Shown: positions 52,805-64,000 of the stretch, in pieces
Position numbering within the stretch: position 1 is the stretch's first letter
Layout of the letters: each line of letters starts with the position of its first letter
Origin: Reticulitermes speratus
Taxonomy: Eukaryota; Arthropoda; Insecta; Blattodea; Rhinotermitidae
Direction of reading: 5' to 3'
Assembly: GCA_021186555.1 (NCBI GenBank)
Contig: JAJKFL010000008.1
Location: forward strand, 17,539,936 to 17,603,935
DNA: 64,000 bases
Notes under the pieces: model-generated
Database searches by the model: none
Seen by the model: the letters and a program-made list of their open reading frames with translations, nothing else
Told to the model about the DNA's origin: nothing
Made by a program: the position numbers and the translations under genes

Positions 52805-55800
52805 GTGAGTAACAAGCTGCTTGCTGTGATTGATGTGGTCATCAGTTTGTGAAGCAAAGAATTCTGTGTTTACTAGTTCTTTTGTATATAGTAATTATCA
52901 TTATAGCTGATAATGCATACTGTGGTGTATTATATGCTACAAAGTTTATTATATTTGTTTGATGTAGTCTTAGGGGCAACTTATTAGCAGTAAACCATTT
53001 ACTCCTCGTATGAGAGAGAAGTAAATATGACTCTGTACAGAAATCAAAATGTGTTTTTATTGTTAGAGGTAAATCATGGATTTATTTACAAGCTTTGGAG
53101 ACAGGGATGAAAATCATGAGCATGAAGAGAAAGCTAAGTGTGTAATATGCATGTGTATTTAGAATGAAAAAGAGACAAATGTGTGGAAGTGTAAAGAAGA
53201 AGTTATGGAGCACACATATCAATAAAACTGTTGTCATCTTACTTTTTGACGTGTGTCTGAGAGTTAACTATATTGAAACTTTGAAAGCTTTGTTTTCCTG
53301 TAACCTCCATCTGTAATGTTCCATGAAATGTTGTAACTATGCAGAAAGAAATCTCAAATTGAGGAACTTCTGACCTAAAATAAAGAAAAGTTATTCCAAA
53401 GGCTTCTTATGATTCTTTTTCTGGTGTCTGTCTCAGCCAGATGGGACCTGAATGGGTTAATAATTGAGGCAAGTTGAATAAAGCATAGTATGACACAGAT
53501 GTTTGGAGACGTTCATTCTGTCAACAATCACATAATATGGAAAATGCTTGCCTTAGAATAAAACCTAACAGGGGGAGCAGCTGGCAGCCATCCTGTGGTG
53601 TTCAAACTTGCAAATGTATTGTCTTTTTTAATAGACCAGTGTTAGCAATTCAGTAACAGGAATGTGTTCACATGCATGGATAGATAATTTTATAAAGCCT
53701 AGCACATTTTAACAAATTATTTTATGTTTTTAGCCAAACTTGGCGGTCTTGTGACCTGCAGATTTAGAAACACCTGACTGGCTGTGGCCCATCACTTCAC
53801 TTTACTTGACAGTTGATGATGTTGTAGGATCTGATAATTCTGCGTGACGGCTTTGACCTGCTCCTTCCCAAGCTGGCTGGCTGTATCGACAGGTTGGGTG
53901 GGTTTGCAGACCAGTACAAAAACTTACCAACCCTTGGTTTCACTCATCTGCAGTAAGTTTCGGCTACATTACTGTTATTCCTGAATATTAATGAACTCTC
54001 AGCTACTTATAACCTCAACATTAAATGTTACAAATACCAAATTCCACTTTAGGACACATTTCTCAGCCACATACAGTCACCTTACATCATTACAATTTCC
54101 TGGCAGGGGCAAGAGATTTGTCTCGTCTCTCAAGGTGTCTAGAAGGAGCTGGGATAGCATAGTCATTATAGTGAATATGCTACAGGATGGATGATCGGAG
54201 GGTCAATTCCCAGCATGAGCAAGAGATTTTACTGTTCTCCAAAGATATTCAGACTGGCTCTGGGACCCACCCACCCTCTTACTTAATGGGTACAGGGGCT
54301 TTTTACTCTGAAAGTAAAGTGGCTGGGGCATGAAGTTGACCATTTACCTCTGTCTAGTGCTGAGGGTTAAGAATAAGTGGAACCATATCTCCTCCCATGT
54401 CCCTTCATGGTGTGGACAGGGACAAATTTGCCTCCCCCCCCCCACTCCTCCAAAGTGCGTAGATTGGCTCTAAGGCCCACTCCACTTCCTATTCAGTCGT
54501 TTCTGGGGGCTCTTTCCCATAGTGGTAATGTGCGCTAAAGTAGCTGCCAGGGCATGCAGCTGACCACTGGCCCTCCATCTAGTGCTGCAGTCAAGAACGT
54601 ATGTTGCTATATTTCCACTTCCTGATATGCCTTTATGGCATGCATGGGGGTGGCTTTATCTTTTACAATGAGGGTGACAAGAAATGGTTTCAGACAATTT
54701 GGTTTAGGTTAGTGAAAGTAACACACAAGCTTCTAATAATTTCTGTAAATTCATGCATGTCCTTTCTTAGGTAAGTGCAACAGTTTTGAGGATATCTTGA
54801 ATCATCCATTTATGATTATGAATACTTCACAGCTATTCTAGCAGAGCATACATTTACATGTTGATGAATGTTGTCTGATTCCAATTTCTTCACAGACCTG
54901 CACAGCTAACAACAGTGGTAAGCGCGCATGTCTTTGGCTTCAAGAGTTGCTGATGGATGAAAGGGCATTACGTCGGGCTAGAGATGACTTAAGGTTTCGT
55001 GGTGTGAAGGGTACAACCGGCACTCAGGCATCATTTCTGCAGCTGTTTAATGGAGACAGTTCTAAGGTTAAGGCACTCGATGAGCTCGTGACTAAGATGG
55101 CTGGTTTCCAGCGCTCCTTCATCATCTGTGGCCAGACATATACACGTAAGGTTGATGTGGAGAGTGTTGCTGTTCTCAGCAGCCTAGGGGCCACTGTCCA
55201 CAAGGTAATTACATGCGGTGACTTAACATGAAAGTTCTTGTTCCGGAAAGATGTGCTTCATGTCATACATGTGTTCTGTTGTATATAAATTGCCTAGTGT
55301 GTTCTTCATCTGGTCTGGCTGGCCAGTGTTCATAAATTAATATCAAACACTAGTCAAAGCAAACTGTACACAGAGATTGGTCATCCAAGGAGATATATGT
55401 ACAAAGATTAAAGTTGTGAATATATTTTTGTACAAATGCATGGTTTTCCTTCAATAATACATTCTGCAGATTTGTTCAGACATCAGACTGTTGGCCAATA
55501 TGAAGGAATTGGAGGAACCTTTTGAAACCACTCAAATTGGATCTAGTGCAATGCCATACAAACGCAACCCCATGCGCTGTGAGAGGGCATGCTCTATTGC
55601 TCGTCATCTTATGACCCTTCAAGGCAACACGATTCAAACTGCGGCCACCCAGTGGATGGAACGTACACTTGATGACTCAGCAAATAGGTGGGTTATTGAA
55701 TACTTCAATATAAGTACTTGAAGTGACACCTTTTATGACCTATTTTTGACCTATTCTTTTTGAAATGTTGACCTCATGTCTTCTCTTCTACTTCTTTCAT

Positions 55801-58214
55801 TCCTTGTTTGTATAAAATATGGTTGCCTCCTTGTGCCATTTCAATTTGAAGTTAATGTCAGAAAGTCTGGACATGTATAATAAGGGATTATCAGTTAGTG
55901 TTGGAAACACCTAAGTCCCAGAAAATTGGCATGTATTCAAATCCAATAGCATGAACATTTTCACATTTCTCATGATGTAGATGTAAATTTAGAGGGGAAA
56001 ATGGATAATGACAAAAATGTTTGTGTTTATCAGTCTACTGCAGGGAAATAAGTAAATAGGATAGTTGAATTTGTAATAATAGTCACAAGTTGCTCAAAAT
56101 GATGTGCAGAGAAATATTATTTTTATAAATCAGTAGCTGATTTTTTTTTTTGTAATTCCTATACCAGTAAAACAGAAGTGAGTTTTGTGAAGATTGGTGC
56201 CCTTATGTCTCGTATTGTATGGTGTGAATAACAATGTACAAGTCTACTTAGGTTTAATGGAAGTAGTATTTAAATTTATATGATTCTTGGTATGGTTCTG
56301 TAGGAGAATAACGTTGGCTGAGGCATTCCTGTCAGCTGACAGTATCCTTTTGACGCTGCAGAACATTTTTGAGGGCATTGTTGTGTACCCTAAAGTTATC
56401 GAACGTCATATCAGGCAAGAACTTCCCTTTATGTCTGCAGAGAATATCATTATGGCCATGGTGAAAGCTGGCGGAGACCGGCAGGTATGTAATTTATTTT
56501 GATGAAGGTTATTGTTCACACATCATGTGCTGGTACTTGGACAGGGGTACAATTTTGTATTTTGTGACAAGAATATAATTATCAGAAATGTCTTAACAAC
56601 ATTTATTTTTAGGAAAATCAATGACAAATATGAGAATAATAAAAAATTCATGTACCTTTAGATTTCTTGTGTTTTGTTAGGTGAAAAGTGCCTGTAAAAT
56701 ACACCATTGCATTCTGGCAAAAGAGAAGCCCTGCTTATTTGTATGTGAGGCATTCACCATTGCAAGTTATGTGTTAAGCTTGAACAGAATTAAGTAATCT
56801 TCATAATACTGATATGCCAGTGCAAGGGTTTTATGTTAGAATAGGATTGCAGTTTTCCCACTGTGGCAAATTCTGTGGTCTGGCTGGGAGTGTGCTGCCA
56901 GACCATTAAAACTTGGGTTTAGCACAGAAAATTTCTGTACGTAGCTAACAGTAAGTATGTGGTATAAATTGCATATTAGCACATTGATGCCAGGAACTTA
57001 AATATTGTGATGATATCCTGTGCAGTTCACACAGTTCAGAAACATAGCATTCTGTTGTGATGCAGTTTGTTTTTCATTGTTCTTCCTGTAGTAATACACA
57101 ATGATTTGAGTGTCTATTAGCTGTATGATATTCTGGATACCATGGGCATGCTACTGTCTGTCAACTATACTGTGTTCAAGATACCTTGAACGTTGAGTAT
57201 CTGTTAGTTGCGGCTGCAGACTTGATAATTGAAAGACTAAGGGTTAGCACAATAAGCCTAAGGCTGCGGTGCGTCCGGAGCTAATGCCGACGGGCCCATA
57301 GACAGAAGAAGAAATTGTTAGTTGTACAATGTTCTGTGTACAGACTGTCTTTTAGCTGTGCCATTTTCGAAATACAGTGGGCACGCCATTGTCTTTTTGC
57401 CTCCAACACAGGGTGCTGATTTGCCAGAACCTTCATGCCGAATTTGTGTGTATAAAAATCTGTTCTAGTCTTTGCAAAATTTCTGGTCTACTGACATTCT
57501 GCACATTTTATATCTGTGTTTGAATGTGTTACGGACATGCCGTTTACAATTGGTTTTGCCATAGGTGTGCCATGAACAAATTCGAGTACTTTCCCAAGAA
57601 GCCGGAGCCCAGGTGAAGCAGCATGGTTGGATAATGATCTTGTGGAGAGAATACGTAATTCTCCATATTTTGCTCCCATCTTACCACAACTTGACACACT
57701 GCTGGATCCAACAACATTTGTGGGAAGAGCTCCTGACCAGGTAGGACATCTACTGACTGTGTAATAACAATGAGGTACTTCTGAAGAAATGTCTCATAAA
57801 GAGCTATGACACAAGTTGTGAAGAGAAGTGACCACTTGGGAAACCTGGGCATAAATGGGAGGATAATATTGAAAAGGCTTTGATAGAAATGGGGTGTGAG
57901 AGTGTGGACTGGATTCAGCAGGCTGTGTGAACATGGTAATGAACCTTCAATTTCCATCAAAGGCAGGGAATTTCCTGAGAAGCTTCTCAAGAACCCCATG
58001 GAGCAGAGTCCTTATTCAGAAACTGCTTAGCTGGTCATGAACTTTCCTGCCTTGTATGGAACCAAGGGTTTGTTAGCATATTTGCAAGAGCCTGTATGTC
58101 TTTCATTTGACATGTAATATGTTTCAGGTGACTGAATTCCTTCAGGAGGAAGTATGTCCAGTTCTGGAACAATACAAAGGAAAAATAGGCAAACCTGCCA
58201 TTTTGGAAATATAG
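52603..58214 (+). CDS. ADSL: adenylosuccinate lyase, exons 2(?) to end
   Basis: Seven exons on the plus strand: 52603-52804, 53828-53952, 54896-55204, 55470-55687, 56304-56484, 57565-57740, 58128-58214. ADSL splits fumarate from SAICAR and adenylosuccinate in purine synthesis, in the cytosol, as a homotetramer. Visible motifs: LGLPITD, then [36 protein letters not shown] (catalytic Thr-His), [20 protein letters not shown], and the lyase signature [11 protein letters not shown] with its catalytic Ser, then [14 protein letters not shown] and the short C-terminal exon ending LEI. Splice sites are all GT/AG. Exons 1, 3 and 6 of those listed are each one base short of frame. The start exon(s), about 70 residues, were not found. 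Polyadenylation signal at 58301. Confidence 0.9.
52805..53827 (+). other. ADSL intron
   Basis: 1.0 kb, AT-rich, no repeat recognised. Lies between phase-0 borders. Confidence 0.7.
54100..54430 (+). repeat. tRNA-derived SINE, family S4, full copy
   Basis: Head 'gctgggatagcatagtcatt', B-box-like GAGGGTCAATTCC, then the family body to 'cttcatggtgtggacaggg'. Lies in an ADSL intron. Preceded by a short piece of the same body at 54105. Confidence 0.65.
54431..54668 (+). repeat. SINE family S4, second copy in tandem
   Basis: Starts in a poly(C) run and repeats 'gattggctctaaggcccact' and 'ctccatctagtgctgcagtc' in family order directly after the previous copy. Confidence 0.6.
54896..55204 (+). CDS. 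ADSL: ADSL exon with one-base deficit
   Basis: Reads (CA)A-CCT-GCA-CAG (QPAQLTTV). GTGGTAAGC at about 54915-54923 stands where GTG-GGT-AAG is expected, then [17 protein letters not shown] and the '[15 protein letters not shown]' stretch are open to CACAAG|GTAATT. 309 nt where 310 fits. Confidence 0.85.
57230..57315 (+). repeat. short dispersed repeat with GAA-rich end
   Basis: Ends 'cgggcccatagacagaagaagaag', a retroposon-like tail. Partner inverse at 50455-50545. In an ADSL intron. Confidence 0.5.
57565..57740 (+). CDS. ADSL: ADSL exon with one-base deficit
   Basis: Opens [19 protein letters not shown], then at about 57624-57631 (CATGGTTGGATAAT) one base is lacking. After it the frame giving [17 protein letters not shown] and [13 protein letters not shown] is open to CAG|GTAGGA. 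176 nt where 177 fits. Confidence 0.85.
57845..58095 (+). mobile_element. LINE 3' tail fragment
   Basis: Reads [19 protein letters not shown], followed by an 'atggtaatgaaccttcaatt' block, the sense-oriented form of the family tail. In the last ADSL intron. Confidence 0.55.
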
Positions 58215-58300
58215 TACTCTTATGCAGTGTTATGATTTTGGACTGAACTTTGTAATTGAACTGAAACTTAATGTACATATGAAAAACTGTGTTGAGTTAC

Positions 58301-58306
58301 AATAAA
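58301..58306 (+). terminator. ADSL polyadenylation signal AATAAA
   Basis: 87 bases after the ADSL stop codon. Confidence 0.6.
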
Positions 58307-61300
58307 TGCAAACAAAGTCTGTGCAGGCTTAACAGCAAAATATAACATATCTGTATTGTAGGATAAATGTCAGGTTTATTAAGAACACAGTTTTTGTGAA
58401 TGTTTCATCTGTAGTGACCATGTAGTCTGGAGGATAAGTACCAATATTTCAGAGGAACTAGTATTTGCAAATTGTTAAAGTGTGTGATGCCACTCTACAA
58501 TTGCTATAGCTGTGAAACTAAAACTAATTACCATGAGTCGGTTTTTATTTTGTATTTGCTCCTGCTGTACACATTCATGCTGACTTGTATACTTTGGTAT
58601 GGACAATACATTTATTAAAATTCTGTCCCTTTGGTATACATCACGTTTTATGAAGAGTGGTTTATAAATGTAAATTTTTCTGTCAGAGCTAACTTTAGTG
58701 GCACTGACTTGTCTCTCAGCTGGAAAGCATGATCAAGTTTCCTGATCCAGCATCACTGAGGGAAGAGAAATGTTTTTAAATGTTTGTTAGGTCACATTAC
58801 CCGCAGAGCTGTGTGCTGTGTGTCTTTCTACCCCATATACAGTACTACTCACCCTTGTGTTGCCTTAGTGCGAACATTTTTACCATATGAGTTTAAACAC
58901 ATTTGATCACTATAAATGTGTTGTGTGTATGTGTATTTGTTTCCAGTCAGTAAAATTTTGACTACTGCATATTAAACAAGGTCCCCTTATTTAGAGAAAA
59001 TAATATCACTTTTGTAGATGGTTCACATTGCTTGAATGTCATGTTTGTGTTAGTGATAGTACAAAATGATATTGTATGCATTTTGAAGTGGGACTGTTGC
59101 ACAGTGGAGGTAAAATAGGTAATAAATGATCCATCTTGAAGACATTTATCATTCCCATTATTTACTTCAATATCATGAACCTGAAGCTTCTTCATAAATA
59201 TATGAAATTGATTTGTCTGTATGTATATTCCTTATGCAGTACCCTGGGTATGATTGAGTGACACCCAGGTTTTTATGGCTCCGGGTCCAGTCACAGCCAG
59301 TGTCTCCATGAGTGAGTGATTTAGTTACACCGGGTTTGTGGTAGAGCTTGGTTTGTGGATGATGTCACGAGAGTTTCCATGGTTGCAGTACAGCTTGGTT
59401 TGTGATTGAAACCTGGGTTTGAATGGGGATTGAGTTTCTGTGGTTATAATAGAGATTGATTTGTGAGTGAAATCACAACTGAGATTTCAGTTGTTACAGT
59501 AAGGCCTGATGAAAAGCGAGATGGATTAGTGCATGAATGTTTCATCCCATCATATTTTGGGGTCATGGCTAGCTAGTATGCACATTTGTGTGTGTGTGTG
59601 TTTTCCCTTTTTAGTCTCATTTTTTGGCCAAAAAATAATGTGATACTAAAGACAGTACATTTTGAAACAATTTTATTAACACTTTTTTTCAGTACTAGTT
59701 TTTGTAACTGATTTTACAGAATTTTATAATATTGAGTATTTGATAATGTACAAATAGGTAAAATCAGCAATTTATGGAAAATAAGTACAATAATTTTATC
59801 CAGAAATGACTTGCATAATGGTGAAAAGGTTAAAGAGGGATGTGAAAAGAATTTGGGTGTTATACACTGTCCTAGTTACTCGAAGAAGTGATCACAAAGC
59901 TTATGTTTGCATTTTTATAAAACCCTCATGTTATGAATGTTTATCATACTTATATTGGCATACAAAAAAGTGCATGAAATTTAGTAGGATATTGAGACTG
60001 GTTTAAAGGAAATGTGAGAAATTAAGAAGCAGGAAAGTAGATAAAAATACAGGATGCAGAAATACACTTCAATAAGAATTTGAACATTTGTATTTTTAAG
60101 TGAAAATTAGTAATGTGAGACAAGGGTAAGTGTATAAAATCGAATATTGCTGTAGAATGATAATTTCCAAGAAATGTTGCACAGTCACAAGCTTTTTTAC
60201 ATAAGTGGTTCAAAAAATGATGAAGGATTGCATACCACTTAAGCACCAACAGACCAAGAAACTTATCAAGTAAAGTTCCTTGCTTGGGGTTGCACATATG
60301 AATTGTGAAATATACGGTGATGCACACATGTGTGATTGATTGGGAATTATAACATGCCTATGTGAAATGTGCAATTTTCTTGTATTTTAAAACCACAGCA
60401 GTATTTTGTTATTGTAAAGTAATGCAGTGACAGATAAAGAGCAGGATCACATGTTGAAAAATAAAGGCAAAGGAACTGCTTTCAGACACAGTCTTAAATT
60501 GAAGGACAGTTTACTTATTTGGGATGAAGAGAAATCATAAAACAGTGGCTATAATATTCTCTGTTTATGACATAAAGAACCACCATAAGGTATTACCTGT
60601 AATACATACCAGACTTTAAAGATCTGGAAAATGTGCTGTCAAAGGGTGGATTTAAAAACTTGATCATTAGTTAGTATTCAGTGATTGAGCATATTTTGTT
60701 TTGCAGTCATGAAACAGGGAAATAGGAACATGCTAGCAGCAGACATTACATCAGGGTCTTGTATAATGTATGTTGGCATACCTGATGAATTATGCTTGTA
60801 TACCTGAAAGAAAGTGGTATGGCACTTGTGAGTCACTTGTTCAGTTATCAATGATATCAGGCAACCATCCTAACAACTCAAAATACTCTGACTGAAAAAA
60901 GTCAACTACCTCTGCTTCAACAAATGCTTGGTCAAGTGCCAGTCAGTTGTATGTCAGTTATTCATCTTTTGTGAGCTTCAGATTAAACATAAGAAAAACA
61001 ACGTTTCAAAAGGTCTGTATTCAATATAGAATGTTTCACACTTTATTTTTATGGTAACTTTACAATCATAGCAGCCAGTATAAATTATTTTATAGGGCCT
61101 ATATTGAAATTGATGTGGGTTAGAATATCTGTATAAGCATGTATTGCTTGTATGGGTCTGTGTAATATTATTTTATTTTGCAATAATTTTCTATTCCTAT
61201 TAAAGTACAATGAATGGTTGTGGGTTGTAATGAGTAGTATAGTGTATATAAATAGTGTTTATATAGAAAGAAAGTTAAAATTATTTTATTTCTTTTGTCA

Positions 61301-61859
61301 TTTCACTCCACTGTAGATAAGTTACCTGTTCACTGAAAACTTTCATAGAAATTTGTGTGGGGTACTTCTGAAGTAGAATTTTTTAGTATATGCATTTAGA
61401 GCATAGAAGTTATTCATCCATGAATTTTAAGTAATGTGTACTAGGCTGTTGTCTCAGATGTTTTGATTGATGTGATTAAAGTGGTTCAGTTAATATTTCA
61501 TAAATATGTTATAATGCATTTCTTTAGGAGTACAAAACTTTCATTGGGAATACAATTTTTTCCAGTAACTGCTTACTTAGCCCACAGGTAGGGAACATTT
61601 TACTTTTAACCAGAAATGTCATCACTGACAATGTAAAAGAAAACTTTTGAGGTTAGAAACATTAAGTGTTGATATGCTTATTCGGATGTGAGCTATGTAA
61701 CTTCATAATATATCCAACAATTGTTTAGTTCTTCCACAGTGTTCAAATAAATAGTAGTGATGGTTAAACACTCTTCGTCATAGTTGCTAGACACACTGTT
61801 TTCTGTTCTGATGTTCATGGACGGAGTCTAGTTTTTGGCTTCAGAGGTTTCCATATGCT
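58307..61859. other. spacer downstream of ADSL, no gene recognised
   Basis: AT-rich. At 59290-59510 a degenerate repeat of about 65-70 bp ('gagtttccatggttgcagta...cttggtttgtgattgaaa', 'gagtttctgtggttataata...gatttgtgagtgaaat') recurs about three times. A short (TG)n run lies at about 59587-59601. Confidence 0.4.
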
Positions 61860-62045
61860 TCATTTTGGCGGTGGTTTTAAGGCTTTATTTAATCCATCAG
61901 GAAGTTTAGTGAATTGAAAGTATTTCGTATGATTGGCTTTCTTTCTTTCTTCAGAAAGTTGCTTCTGCAAGGTAATCTGCTTTTCCACATCAGTGATGGC
62001 ATCGCTGGGTAATAAATCCCATCTTCTACCATCAACCCAAGGTAC
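61860..62045 (-). CDS. C-terminal exon of an unidentified gene
   Basis: After a TTTGTGTAACACAG acceptor (AG at 62047-62046) the minus strand is open for 61 codons: VPWVDGRRWDLLPSDAITD, a KQITLQKQLSEERKKA stretch that looks helical, and a Lys/Pro-rich end. I do not recognise the family. The residue mix and clean acceptor look like a real last exon. Upstream exons would lie beyond the LINE at 62.3-64 kb or outside the window. Confidence 0.55.
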   Translation of the reverse strand, partial: VPWVDGRRWDLLPSDAITDVEKQITLQKQLSEERKKANHTKYFQFTKLPDGLNKALKPPPK

Positions 62046-62284
62046 CTGTGTTACACAAATAAAACTGATATTATATGCATGCCTCATATGTTTAGGTGTA
62101 GAATGAGAGCCTGAAAATAATTTCTGTGTATGCTTTTGTGCTGTATAATTTGATTAAGCTTGATAGAATAGGATAAAATTTATTTAATTCCATAAATCCT
62201 TCAGTGGACTAAACCAGCTATTTAGAACAGGACGTGATACAGAATGTAGTACTTGTTTCAGATACAGAGATAAATGCATAATAA

Positions 62285-63965
62285 TTATTTATTTACAGTG
62301 TTACAGGAAACTGACAGTTTTTCTCTTGCATGTTTGTAAGAAAATTTGGAATTTTCATTTGACATAAGTTCTTGTATAGCATAGAAGGTATATGCTGATA
62401 GAGACACTTGAAGCAGTGGCTTAAATACTGTCATATCATGATTTAAACGTTTAATGATTGGTGGAAGGCTACTGAACAATTTGATTTCTGCATAATGAAC
62501 TGTTTTTTTTTATATTTACTGAGGCTGGTTCTTGGCACATGTAGGTCATATCTGTACCCTTTGTCGTTTCTATCTGGATTAGTTTGACATTTTTCCATGT
62601 TGTCCACATCAGAGTTTAATACCGAGATTAAGAATTCACTGCCAAGTGGAAGAATGTTAGACTTCCTAAGTAATTTCGTACAAGAGTCTTAGTTTTTTGT
62701 GCTTGCCATTATTCTAATAATTATGTTTCGGATTTAAAATACCTCTTGGTGTCTGTTGGATTTCCACAGAGGAGTATTCCATATGACATGATGGGATGGA
62801 AGTAAGCAAATCAAATTTATTTTAGAGTGATGTTACTGTCTTCATTGTGTAGCATGCAGAATTCAATTTACAGATAATGCATTCAGTGTGTTTTCTAGTT
62901 TAAGTTATAGTCATTGTGCAGACCAAGAAGTTTAGTTTTCTACTTCTTCAGTTGTATTATTACTATATCCTATATTTAGATCAACATGTGTTGTTAGTAC
63001 GAAATTTAAAGAAAGTTGTTTTGTCAAAATTTAATGTACATGTATTGGCTTTAAACCGTTTTTAAAGTAATTGAAGACACCCATTTATGCAATTTTTGAT
63101 TGATCTGCGGATGTGAAATAACAATACTATATGAATACTAGTATCATTAATATCACTGCTGTAGGTTTCAATTGAGAGTTTATGGCTGGAAACAGATCAT
63201 TGATATATGAAAAAGACTGGAGAACCAAGTATTAAACCCGAAGGGAATTGATGTTTAATGACCCCCATTATGCGTGTTTTCTGTTATTTGAATGTGGAGA
63301 ATTTATTTCTACTTTTTGTTTTCTTTCATGAATATATGATTTAAACCACTTGTACCTTGAATTCTGTAAAAAAGTGGGTCTAGTGAGCATAATCTTTTAC
63401 TTACACAATCAAATGCTTTAGCAAGATTGCATGATATTCCAGCAATACACATTTTATTATTAAGAGCACATACAATTTTTTTCTGTAAAGCTGACATGGC
63501 TTCTTTCACAATGATATATTTTCTGAATGGCTATTGCTCATCTGCATGAATGTTAGTTATTCCATTATAAACAACTCTCAGATATGTTAGAGAATGCAGT
63601 CAGTAATGAAACTGGTCTGTAATTGGATTTGCATGATTTTTCGCCCTTATACAGAGGTCTAACTTTGGAATATTTAAGTCAGTCTATAAATATTCACATT
63701 GTTGTTGAATTATTAAAATTGCATCTTCATGGGGTATTAATGTAATCAGTGCAGATTTGGAGTAGTTTGGTTGATATTCTATCATAACCACATGAATGTT
63801 TTCATTTGAGAGACTTCATTCTACTTTTCATTTATTTGCTGCTCTCGGCATAAGCTATATATTTAGGAAGGTTTTAGCAATAGCTTTAGCTAGGCACTCT
63901 GCTGCATCTTCTGTAACATTGTCGGTCTTCCATACAAATTAGTAAGCATATGGCCTAGGCCTGAA
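62285..63965 (-). pseudogene. decayed LINE reverse transcriptase (jockey/RTE-like)
   Basis: Minus-strand blocks in order: KVRPLYKGEKSCKSNYRPVS (about 63670-63610), [15 protein letters not shown] (about 63450-63405), SACYAM-like and YFAYFHPIMSYGILLCGN (about 62900-62755), and the C-terminal LPPIIKRLNHDMTVFKP...YTFYAIQELM (62460-62370). Many stops. 5' end outside the window. Confidence 0.75.
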
Positions 63966-64000
63966 GTCATTTTTCATGGGGAAGAATAAAACTCCCTTTG

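Overview
The window is nuclear DNA of an insect. Genes have many small exons with GT/AG introns, introns reach 8 kb, non-coding DNA is AT-rich, and tRNA-derived SINEs, hAT/mariner/pogo remnants and jockey-like LINE tails are dense. The repeat style (several tRNA-SINE families, SCAND3/ZBED-type hAT, Penelope-style foldback repeats) fits a cockroach or termite, but that placement is inference.

Layout. 3203-4558 (+) is the 3' terminal exon of an unidentified gene. From about 8.5 to 48.8 kb the minus strand carries four related four-transmembrane genes in tandem. In transcription order they are Snakeskin (Ssk, 48819-39118), a 149-aa Ssk-like gene C (32212-29828), gene B (25210-13817, 210 aa) and gene A (11411-8485, about 228 aa). 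All four have an intron at the same place and phase before the third membrane segment. Ssk, A and B also share the intron before the first segment. A and B add a matching 83-nt first exon and a Pro/Asn-rich second exon. Ssk is a core component of smooth septate junctions in insect gut and Malpighian tubule epithelia; the tandem paralogs suggest a locally expanded family of junction or membrane proteins.

From 52603 to 58214 (+) lie seven exons covering most of adenylosuccinate lyase (ADSL, purine synthesis). Three of them are each exactly one base short, while every splice site is intact. Gene A shows the same kind of one-base deficit. This pattern looks like assembly indels rather than gene decay. 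The first ADSL exon(s) were not found. 62045-61860 (-) is the last exon of another unidentified gene.

Between the genes: a 5.5-kb hAT element with terminal inverted repeats and a near-perfect target duplication sits in a gene B intron and contains decayed transposase, a LINE fragment, a mariner fragment and a SINE. There are two minisatellites (34 bp x 9; 62-bp dimers x about 10), at least four SINE families, a roughly 500-bp TIR repeat family in six copies, pogo-like elements, truncated LINE tails, and several long foldback repeats. The foldbacks carry a CTGANGA - stem - GAAAC - palindrome - GTH pattern, which is the core of a hammerhead ribozyme as known from Penelope-like retroelements. 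No CRISPR arrays, operons, tRNA or rRNA genes were seen.
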